A stretch of DNA of 64,000 bases. Origin: CAWAPD01 sp963783865. GTDB lineage: Bacteria; Actinomycetota; Thermoleophilia; UBA2241. Both the position numbers and the translations under genes were made by a program. Position 1 is the stretch's first letter. The number at the start of each line of letters is the position of its first letter. Positions 38,362-47,000 of the stretch are shown in pieces. The stretch spans positions 1,216,558 to 1,280,557 of the forward strand of contig CAWAPD010000001.1 of assembly GCA_963783865.1 (NCBI GenBank). Direction: 5' to 3'. Below the pieces are notes generated by a model, which was not told the origin of the DNA, did no database searches, and worked only from the letters and a program-made list of their open reading frames with translations.

Positions 38362-40500
38362 ATGAGACGATCCATCCTTCTCGTCGCGCTGGCGGTGGTC
38401 GCCGCCGCGCTGCTCGCGCCGGCGGCGGCGAGCGCCTACATCTCCACCGGCGGGGGTGGCTGGCTGTGGGTGAATCCGCAGCCGCAGGGCAACGGCCTCT
38501 GGTCCGGCGCGTTCTTCGACGCGAAGGACGGATGTCTCGTCGGCGACGCGGGGACGATCCTGCGCACGAGCGACGGCGGCGCCCACTGGCGCAGCGCCCT
38601 GAGCTCGACCTTCGAAGACTTGCGGGCCGTGTCGTTCGCGGACCCGGCCTACGGGTGGGCGGTCGGCGACAACGGCGCGATGGAGGTGACCTACGACGGC
38701 GGGCGCTCCTGGGGGTACGTCAACGCGGGCTACCCGGTCCAGCTGCGGGCGGTCAAGTTCGTCGACGAGAGCCACGGATGGGCGTCGGGCTCCGACATCG
38801 ACGGGATCCTCGCGACGAGCGACGGCGGCGCGAGTTGGCAGAAACACACGACGCCGGAGACACACTGGTACTACGGTCTGGACTTCGCCGACCAGAACAC
38901 GGGGTGGGCCGTCGGCGACGGCGGGTCGATCGTCGTCACCACCGACGGCGGCGTGAACTGGGCCGACCAGGCGTCGACCACGACCCAGCAGCTGAACGGC
39001 GTCGATTTCACCGACTCACTGAACGGTTGGGCGGCCGGCAACGGGGTCCTCCTGCACACGACCGACGGCGGCACGAGCTGGCTCGCCGACACCTCCATGA
39101 GCGGCTACTACGAGGCGGTGACCTTCGCCAACGCCGATCGCGGCTGGGTCGTCACCCACGACGACTGGGTGTTCGCCACCACCGACGGCGGCGCCCACTG
39201 GGTCAAGCGCACGACGACGTCGACCAACTACGCGCTGCGCGCGGTCGTCTGCTGGAACGCATCCCGCGTCTGGGGCATCGGCGACCACGGCATGATCACC
39301 GCGAGCACCGACGGTGGCGTGCGCTGGCGCACCCAGGGCGGCCGCGGCGTCATCGGCAACTACGCCGACACCGCCTTCGCGGACGCTCGCCACGGCCTCG
39401 CGGTGGGGACCAGGATCCTGCGCACGGTCGACGGCGGCGTGCACTGGACGTCCGGCGTGCTGCCCCGATCGATCTCGGGGCTGACCTCCGTCTCGTTCCC
39501 CGACCCGCTGCACGCGTGGGGGGGCACGGACGGGGCGAACATCCTGCGCAGCACCGATGGCGGGGCGCACTGGACGGTGCGCACGCACCTGGCGAGCGGC
39601 GTGAACCTCTACGGCGTCGACTTCGTCAGCGCCAAGACCGGATGGGTGGTCGGCGGCGACGGCACGGTCGTGCGCACGACCGACGCCGGCGCCCACTGGA
39701 CCGTCCAGGACGCCCACACGACCGACCAGCTCAATGGGGTCGACTTCGTCGACGCGCGACACGGGTGGATCGCCTGCAACGACGGGACGATCGTCGCCAC
39801 GACCGACGGCGGCGCGAACTGGGCGGCGCAGACCTCGAACGCCTACACGGGCTTCAAGGCGATCACGTTCACCGACGCGGACCACGGCTGGGCGGTCGGC
39901 TTCAGCGGGCAGGTCGACGTGACGACCGACGGCGGCGCGAACTGGACGCTCCAGGACCTCGGGATGGGTACCCGCACGGTCAACGACGTCGCGTTCGCTC
40001 CCGACGGGCAGCACGGCTACATGGTGGCGCTGGGCACGATCCTGGCCACCGACGACGGCGGCACCGACTGGATACCGCAACAGCCCGGCTCGAACGAGTT
40101 CTTCTTCGGGGTGGCCTGCGCCGACGCGAGGCACGCCGCCGTCGTCGGCCAACTGGGGGTGGTCCTGGAGACGGTCGACGGAGGCGTCGCCGACTGGTAC
40201 TACCCGACCACCAAGGGCTACGCCGCCAGTGTCACGCGTCTCCACAGGGCGACGCTGAAGTACAGGATCAGCGACCAGTCGCCCTCGTGCGGCTACGCGG
40301 ACGGCGAGGTCAGCGTCAGGACGAAGGGAGGCAGGATCGTCAAGACGATCCCCCTCTGGAACGTGCGGACCAACGTCACGCTCAAGACGAGCTTCGTCTG
40401 CAGGCTCGCCAAGGGGTCGTACTACTACTTCGTCCTGGCCACGGATGTGGCCGGCAACCTCGCCTCCAGCGAGAAGGCCGGCACGCTGACCGTGAAGTAG
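38362..40500 (+). CDS. Secreted Ycf48-like/BNR-repeat beta-propeller protein
   Basis: This 712-residue exported protein starts with a signal peptide (SILLVALAVVAAALLAPAAASA). About 13 repeats follow, each with a core such as TTDGGAHW plus F-D--GWAVG, about 42 residues per repeat, as in Ycf48/HCF136-like or sialidase-type propellers. A C-terminal beta domain of about 90 residues follows (YRISDQSPSCGYADG). AGGGAGGAA precedes the ATG at 38362. It probably acts as a surface binding scaffold; no catalytic residues are recognised. A terminator follows. Confidence 0.8.
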   Translation: MRRSILLVALAVVAAALLAPAAASAYISTGGGGWLWVNPQPQGNGLWSGAFFDAKDGCLVGDAGTILRTSDGGAHWRSALSSTFEDLRAVSFADPAYGWAVGDNGAMEVTYDGGRSWGYVNAGYPVQLRAVKFVDESHGWASGSDIDGILATSDGGASWQKHTTPETHWYYGLDFADQNTGWAVGDGGSIVVTTDGGVNWADQASTTTQQLNGVDFTDSLNGWAAGNGVLLHTTDGGTSWLADTSMSGYYEAVTFANADRGWVVTHDDWVFATTDGGAHWVKRTTTSTNYALRAVVCWNASRVWGIGDHGMITASTDGGVRWRTQGGRGVIGNYADTAFADARHGLAVGTRILRTVDGGVHWTSGVLPRSISGLTSVSFPDPLHAWGGTDGANILRSTDGGAHWTVRTHLASGVNLYGVDFVSAKTGWVVGGDGTVVRTTDAGAHWTVQDAHTTDQLNGVDFVDARHGWIACNDGTIVATTDGGANWAAQTSNAYTGFKAITFTDADHGWAVGFSGQVDVTTDGGANWTLQDLGMGTRTVNDVAFAPDGQHGYMVALGTILATDDGGTDWIPQQPGSNEFFFGVACADARHAAVVGQLGVVLETVDGGVADWYYPTTKGYAASVTRLHRATLKYRISDQSPSCGYADGEVSVRTKGGRIVKTIPLWNVRTNVTLKTSFVCRLAKGSYYYFVLATDVAGNLASSEKAGTLTVK

Positions 40501-40510
40501 CAGGTCGGAG

Positions 40511-40544
40511 GGGGCGGCGGGGCGCGTCCGCGCCCCGCCGCCCC
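40511..40544 (+). terminator. Strong GC terminator hairpin
   Basis: A 16-bp stem with a minimal loop begins 10 bp past the propeller gene stop and is followed by TGTCACC. Confidence 0.65.
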
Positions 40545-40615
40545 TGTCACCGGCTCGAGTTAGTCGCTGGGTACAACTCCCCTAGGAACCGTCGTCCGAC
40601 GCCGAAGGAGATCGC

Positions 40616-41806
40616 GTGGCTCAAGTCGAGCTGTACTCGCGCCAGTGGTGCCCGTACTGCGCCAAGGCCAAGGCGCTGCTGCGCGCCAAGGGGCTCGAGT
40701 ACGACGAGATCGACGTGACCCACGACCGGGCGGCCGAGAAGGCGATGTTCGAGCGCTCGCAGCGCCTCAGCGTGCCCCAGATCTTCGTGCTCGGCGAGCT
40801 GGTCGGCGGCTACGACGACCTGGCCATGCTGAACGCCACCGGAGAGCTCGACCGCCGGCTTGGGATCGAGCAGCCGCCGGTCGACTTCAAGAAGGTGTAC
40901 GACGTCGCCGTGATCGGCGGCGGACCGGCCGGCCTCACGGCGGCCATGTACGCGGTCCGCAAGAACCTCGCGACGATCCTCATCGCGGGCGATCTCGGCG
41001 GCCAGGTGGGCGTGACCCGGGAGATCGCCAACTACCCGGGCTTCGACGGGGTCACCGGCCCCGACCTGGTCCAGCACATGTACGAGCAGGCCGAGACCTT
41101 CGGCATCGACCGGTTGATCGGCGAGCGCGTCGCTTCGGTGACCGTCGACGGACGAGCGAAGGTGCTGCACCTCGAGTCGGGTCGGTCGGTGCGCGCGCGC
41201 ACCGTGATCGTCGCGACCGGGGCGCGGAAGCGCAAGCTCGGCATCCCCGGCGAGAAGGAGCTCACCGGCCTCGGCGTCGTGTACTGCTCGACCTGCGACG
41301 GGCCGCTGTTCCGGGGCAAGGCCGTCGCCGTGGTCGGCGGCGGCAACTCCGCGCTCGAGGCGGCGCTGGAGCTGCACAGCGTCGCGAGCTCGGTCACGAT
41401 CGTCACGCGGGAGGGTCTGACCGGCGACAAGATCCTCCGGGACAACGTGTCGGCGGCCGGGGACATCGTCCAGCTGACCCACCACGAACCGGTCGAGATC
41501 CACGGCGACGGCAACGTCACGGGGTTCACCGTCAAGGACGTGAAGAGCGGCGAGACCCGGCGCCTCGACGTGGACGGCGTGTTCATCGAGATCGGGTGGT
41601 TCCCGAACACGGACTTCATCCTCGACCTGGTCGAGACGAACAAGCGCGGCGAGATCCTGGTCGACGCGCACGGCTCGACCGGCGTGCGCGGTGTGTTCGC
41701 CGCCGGCGACTGCACCGACAGCCGCGACAAGCAGATCGTGATCTCGGCGGGGGAGGGCGCGAAGGCCGCCCTGGCGGCGTTCGAGTACCTGGTGACGCAG
41801 AAGTAG
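40616..41806 (+). CDS. Glutaredoxin-thioredoxin reductase fusion flavoprotein
   Basis: Residues 1-85 form a glutaredoxin domain with CPYC (12-15) and the cis-Pro SVPQIFV. Residues 95-395 form a thioredoxin reductase with FAD motif GGGPAG (101-106), redox CSTC (224-227), NADPH motif VVGGGNSALEAA and FAAGDCTD. The fusion could pass electrons from NADPH through FAD to the attached glutaredoxin in one chain. GAAGGAG precedes the GTG start. It ends 2 bp from the convergent MFS gene. Confidence 0.9.
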   Translation: MAQVELYSRQWCPYCAKAKALLRAKGLEYDEIDVTHDRAAEKAMFERSQRLSVPQIFVLGELVGGYDDLAMLNATGELDRRLGIEQPPVDFKKVYDVAVIGGGPAGLTAAMYAVRKNLATILIAGDLGGQVGVTREIANYPGFDGVTGPDLVQHMYEQAETFGIDRLIGERVASVTVDGRAKVLHLESGRSVRARTVIVATGARKRKLGIPGEKELTGLGVVYCSTCDGPLFRGKAVAVVGGGNSALEAALELHSVASSVTIVTREGLTGDKILRDNVSAAGDIVQLTHHEPVEIHGDGNVTGFTVKDVKSGETRRLDVDGVFIEIGWFPNTDFILDLVETNKRGEILVDAHGSTGVRGVFAAGDCTDSRDKQIVISAGEGAKAALAAFEYLVTQK

Positions 41807-41808
41807 CG

Positions 41809-43095
41809 CTACGGCCGCTCGGCTGTCGCCGAGATCTCGAAGTCGGGCTCGACCGGCTCGGGCCGGCCGAACCGCGGCGCCGTGATGGTGAACAGGACGC
41901 AGCCGACCAGGCCGAAGGCGCCGACCAGGACGAAGGCCGTCTCGGTGCCGAGGACCTGCATGACGATCCCTCCGACCGTCAAGCCGAGCGCGTACCCGGC
42001 CTCCTGCACGAGCGTCCAGGCGCCCATGTAGCGGCCCCGCAGCGCGACCGGCGCGAGCTCGGCCGCCACGGTCGCGGTGATCGGGATCAGCAACACGATG
42101 CCGAGCGCCAGGACGATCATGAACGGGAAGGTGAGCGGACCCCAGGGCGCGAGGACCGTCCCGCACAGCCCGACGCCGATGAACGCGCTCGACACGGCCA
42201 GCAGCCGCATGTGGTTGGCGTGCCGGAAGGCACGGACGACGGGGTACTGGAGCACGATCATCGTGAACGCGTAGGTCACGAGCAGCAGGCTCCAGCGCGA
42301 GGCCGGCATGGTGTAGCGCTCGCGCAGGGCGACCGGCAGGTTCGTCCAGATCTGCCCGAAGCCGTACAGGGGCAGCAGGCTGAGCGCGCAGAACGCGACG
42401 AAGCGGCGGTCGCGGAAGACGGCGGCGTACCCGGCGAAGGTCTGCCCGAGGCTGTGGGCGTGGACCGAGACCGGCTTCGTCTCGCGGAAGAAGACCAGGA
42501 CCACGACCACGAACCCGGCGCACAGGGCCGCGCCGGTCAGGAACAGGGCGCGATACGTCGGGTCGGCGCCGATCAGCAGCGTGGCTGCCACCGGTCCGAT
42601 GATCATGCCGATCGCGAGCGCGATACGCGTGAAGCTGTAGGCCTCGGCGCGCCGCTCGTGCACGACGAGGTCGGCGACCATGGCGTTGCTCGCCGTGAGG
42701 AACAGCGACCACCCGAACCCGGCCTCGACGGCGATCATCACGGCGATCTGCCACACGCCGGTGGCCAGGGCGAACGTCGCGTAGAGGACGGTGATGACGA
42801 CGGCGCCGATGACCATCCCCGGGCGGCGCCCGAAGCGGTCGACCAGCGCGCCGCCGACGACGTAGAGCGGGATCGCAAGGAGCAGCGGGATGCCCAGGAT
42901 GAGGTCGACGGTCGCGATCGGCACGCCCTTGTGCTGCGTCAGGAAGATCGTCTCGAACGGGAAACACATGTCGATGCCGCTGAGCAGCACGACGACGCCG
43001 AGCGCCAGCAGCCAGAACTGCGGGGGGAAGGCGGCGAGCTCCTCGCGGGCGCGAGCGAGCGGGCGGACGGGCATGCGGCGTGTCGAGGTGCTCAT
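41809..43095 (-). CDS. MFS transporter (12-TM exporter type)
   Basis: This 428-residue inner-membrane major facilitator has the loop motif GGALVDRFGRRPGMVIG between TM2 and TM3 and VAAELAPVALRGRYMGAW in the second half, like MdtH/YfmO-type drug exporters. The start at 43095 yields a 20-residue basic N-terminus. It is divergent from the zincin gene, with about 110 bp between them. Substrate unknown. Confidence 0.83.
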   Translation of the reverse strand: MSTSTRRMPVRPLARAREELAAFPPQFWLLALGVVVLLSGIDMCFPFETIFLTQHKGVPIATVDLILGIPLLLAIPLYVVGGALVDRFGRRPGMVIGAVVITVLYATFALATGVWQIAVMIAVEAGFGWSLFLTASNAMVADLVVHERRAEAYSFTRIALAIGMIIGPVAATLLIGADPTYRALFLTGAALCAGFVVVVLVFFRETKPVSVHAHSLGQTFAGYAAVFRDRRFVAFCALSLLPLYGFGQIWTNLPVALRERYTMPASRWSLLLVTYAFTMIVLQYPVVRAFRHANHMRLLAVSSAFIGVGLCGTVLAPWGPLTFPFMIVLALGIVLLIPITATVAAELAPVALRGRYMGAWTLVQEAGYALGLTVGGIVMQVLGTETAFVLVGAFGLVGCVLFTITAPRFGRPEPVEPDFEISATAERP

Positions 43096-43204
43096 GGAGA
43101 GTAGCTAGATGCTATCGGATACGGGGGCGGCGCGCTGCACGGGCCGGAGGCCACGGGCGCGCCGCCGTCGCGGGTGATACTGTCGGCGCGATGAAGGAGC
43201 GGCG

Positions 43205-44026
43205 ATGAGCGACGAGCGCACGCGGGCCGAGGCCGACCTCGACGAGGCCTGGGAGCGGTTCGAGCGCGACGACGTGAAGGGCGCGGCGCGCGCGCTGGAG
43301 CGCGCGCGTCGCGCCCTCCCCGACGAGCCCGACGCGCTCGCGCTGGCCGTCGAGCTCGCGCTCGCGCGCCACGACACCGACGAAGCCCTCAAGGTGCTGC
43401 GGCGCTGGACGGCGCTCGCACCCGACGACCCCACGCCGCCACGCACCACGGCCGAGGTCCTCTTCTACGAGATGGGCGAGGAGAAGCTGGCGGTCTCGAT
43501 GCTGCGCCGCTGCCTCGACACGATGGAGCTGTCGGCGGAGGAGGAGGCCGAGACGCGCCACCTGCTCGGCGAGCTCCTCGAGGAGTCGGGCGACGAGGAC
43601 GGCGCCGGCCAGCAGTTCTTCGCCGTCCGCACCCTGGATGCCAGGACGATGCGCGGCCCGCAGCCACGCATGTCCCGGGAGGAGTTCGAGCGCGTGGCCG
43701 AGGCCGCGCTCGCGGAGCTGCCCGGGGAGCTGCGCGAGCGCCTGCGCGACGTGGCGATCGTGGTCGACGACCAGCCCTCGAAGGAGATGGTGCGCGACGG
43801 CATCGACCCGCGCATCCTCGGGCTCTACCACGGCGTGCCGCTCGACCGCCAATCGGTGTTCGGGGCGCCGCACCCGCAGGTGATCTACCTGTTCCAGCGC
43901 AACATCGAGCGCGTCACGCGGGACCGCGAGGACCTGGCGCGCCAGATCCGGATCACCGTCGCCCACGAGACGGCGCACTACTTCGGCCTCGGCGAAGAGG
44001 ACCTCGACCGTTTGGGTCTGCGGTAG
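43205..44026 (+). CDS. TPR protein fused to minimal zincin metallopeptidase
   Basis: This 273-residue protein carries TPR-like helical repeats over about residues 1-130. The C-terminal domain (about 150-273) belongs to the small COG3824 zincin family with HETAHYFGLGEE (His254, Glu255, His258, Gly261, Glu264). Typical family members are about 120 residues, so the TPR part is an addition. The substrate is unknown. GGAGCGGCG precedes the ATG. The large activase gene begins 11 bp later. Confidence 0.8.
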   Translation: MSDERTRAEADLDEAWERFERDDVKGAARALERARRALPDEPDALALAVELALARHDTDEALKVLRRWTALAPDDPTPPRTTAEVLFYEMGEEKLAVSMLRRCLDTMELSAEEEAETRHLLGELLEESGDEDGAGQQFFAVRTLDARTMRGPQPRMSREEFERVAEAALAELPGELRERLRDVAIVVDDQPSKEMVRDGIDPRILGLYHGVPLDRQSVFGAPHPQVIYLFQRNIERVTRDREDLARQIRITVAHETAHYFGLGEEDLDRLGLR

Positions 44027-44036
44027 ACTCCTCGCA

Positions 44037-47000
44037 GTGAGTACCAAGCACCACGAAACACCGGCCGCGGCTTCGCGCGGCTTTCTCATCGGCGCCGACT
44101 TCGGCAAGGTCACGACCTCGCTCGCCTGGGCGGAGGTCGGCCCTGACGGGCGGCTCGCCGCGGTCGCGACGCGGGCGTCGCGACACCTCGGCGAGCCGCT
44201 GGCGCCGCTGCTCGAGCTGTACCGCGAGCTCGGGCACGAGCGTATCGCGGGGCTGGCGGCGACCGGCGCCTTCGGGGACCGCCTGCAGGCGCCGGTCGCC
44301 GCCGGCCTGCCCGACGAGGTCGCCCAGGAGCAGGCGGTGCGCGCGCTGTACCCCGACGGCGAGGCGCTGAACGTGGTGCGCATCGGCGGCAGCGGCTACT
44401 CGGTGCTCACGCGCGACGCGACCGGCCTGTTCGGCTTCGAGGCCAACGAGCGCTGCTCGGCCGGCACCGGCGAGACGATCGAAGGGCTCTGCAGCCGGCT
44501 CGGCTGCAGCCTCGACGAGGCGATCGCCCTGGCCGGCGAGGCCGACGAGAGCGTCGCCGTGACCAGCCGCTGCGCCGTGTTCGCCAAGAGCGAGCTCACC
44601 CACTTCGCCAACCAGGGCGTGCCTCACGGCCGCCTCTTCCGAGGGGTCTTCGACGGCGTCGCGCGCAACGTCCACAGCCTCTACGACAAGCAGAAGGTGC
44701 CCGGCCGCGTGCTGGCCGTCGGCCACGGGGCGCTGATCGCGCCGGTGGTCGAGACCTTCACGCGCCTGGCCGGCGTGCCGGTCGAGGCGCCCGACGAGGC
44801 CGGCGTGTTCGAGGCGATCGGCGCCCTCGAGTTCGCTCGACGGCAGGCGTGGGAAGGCGTCGCGTGGCCCGCCGACCCGGCGGCGCTGGTCAAGCCGCCC
44901 GAGCACCGCGTGCGGGCGCTGGCGCCGGCGGCCGATGGGCCTGGGTCGGTCGTGCGCCTCGAGGACGGCAACGGGTCGGCGGCGACGACGGGGTGGGGGT
45001 CTCCCGAGCAAGACGCTCGGTCGACCCCCACCCCGTCGTCGCCTGTGCCGACCACCGCCGTCCTCGGCCTCGACCTGGGGTCGACCGGGTCCAAGGCGGC
45101 GCTGCTCGACCTCACCACCGGTGAGCTGCTCGCCGACGTCTACCGGCGCACCGACGGCAATCCCGTGCAGGCCGCCCAGGCGCTGATCGCCGAGCTGCGC
45201 GAGATGAGCGACGCCGCCGTCGTGGGCGTCGGCATCACGGGCTCGGGCCGCGACGCCGCGGCGACCGTGTTCCGCGCCGCGTACCCCGACGACGAGGACC
45301 GGCTGACGGTGCAGAACGAGATCGTCGCCCACGCTACCGCGGCGATGCGCCTCGACCCCGACGCCGGCCGCAGCCTGTCGATCGTCGAGATCGGCGGCCA
45401 GGACGCCAAGTTCATCAACGTCAAGGGCGGGCACATCGTCGAGTCCGACATGAACCGGGTGTGCAGCGCCGGCACGGGCTCGTTCCTCGAGGAGCAGGCG
45501 CTGGCCAACGGGCTCGACGACATCGCCTTGTTCGGCGAGCTGGCGGCGCGCTCCACGCGGCCCCCCGACCTGGGCCAGACCTGCACCGTGTTCGTCGCCG
45601 ACGTCGCCGCCGAGGCGCTGGCCGACGGCTACACGCGCGACGACATCTTCGCCGGCCTGCAGTACTCGGTGATCCGCAACTACAAGGGTCGCGTGATGGG
45701 CGAGCGGCCGTTCCTGGACCGAGTCTTCTTCCAGGGCAAGCCGGCGACCAGCGCCTCGCTGGCGCGGACGCTGGCCGCCGTCACGGGCCGCGAGGTCTAC
45801 GTGCCGCCGAACCCCGGCGCCATGGGCGCGATCGGCATCGCGCAGCTGGCGGCCGTGGAGATCGCGAAGGGGAACGGGAACGGCGGCGGCGCGGGCGACG
45901 CCCGCGCCGCCGCCCGCCCCGGGACCGGCCGCGAGCCGCTCGACCTGGCCCGCTTCCTCGACGCCAGGATCGCCGGCACCAAGGAACAGCGCTGCGGCGA
46001 CCGCGACTGCCGCAACCTGTGTCGCCTCGAGGTCGCCACCGTCACCGTCGGCGACGAGACGCGCAGGATCGTGAGCGGCGGCAACTGTCCCAAGTACGAC
46101 ACGGTGTCGGCCGCCGGCAAGCTGCCCAAGGACGCGCCCGACCCGTACCGCGAGCGCGAGGAGCTGCTGGCGGGACTGATCGAGAGCCCCGCCGGTGCGG
46201 CCGTCGGCGTCACTCCGGTCGGGCTGAGCGTCGGCCTGCCGTGGGTCCACTACCTGATCGACGAGCTCCCCTTCTTCCACGCGCTGCTGACCGGCCTCGG
46301 CTTCGAGGTCGAAGTGCTGCGCGCCGGCCGCGACACGCTGGCCGACGGCGACCGGCGCTGCTCGGCGGCCGGCTCGTGCGCGCCGGTCAAGCTGCTCCAC
46401 GGCCTGACCGGCGAGGGGCTCGACGCGCTGTTCCTGCCGGTCTTCGTCAACACGAGCTACGCCAACGGCGGCGCCGGCCGCTACACGTGCCCGATGACGC
46501 AGGGCGCGCCCGGCATGCTGGAGCGGGCCCTGGTCGCCGAGGGCTCGCCGACGCGGATCGTCGCGCCGGTCCTGATGCCCGACGCGAAGGACCAGCTTGA
46601 CTCCGACGAGACGCGCGAGGCGCTGCGTGCGGCCCTCGACGAGTTCATCGCGGACGCGAACGGCGGGGGCGGGGGCGGGCGCGGCGTCCTGCGCCGCGCC
46701 CGCCCCCGCCTCGACGCCGCCGCCTTCGCGCGCGCCTACGACGATGCGCTGGAGCGCCGCCGGCGCTTCGCCGACGGCCGCCTCGAGATCGGCGCCCGGG
46801 CCCTCGTCTGGGCGCGGGAGCGCGACCTGCCGGTCGTGCTGATCGCCGGCGAGACGCACGTGATCCACGAGCCCGAGCTCGACTCGGGCATCCACGAGCT
46901 GGTCGCCGGCAACGGCGCCGTGCCGATCCCGGTCGACTGCTTCCCGGTGCCGGACGAGGTGCCGCCGCTGCTGCGGGTGCACTGGGCGGCGGCGGGGGCG

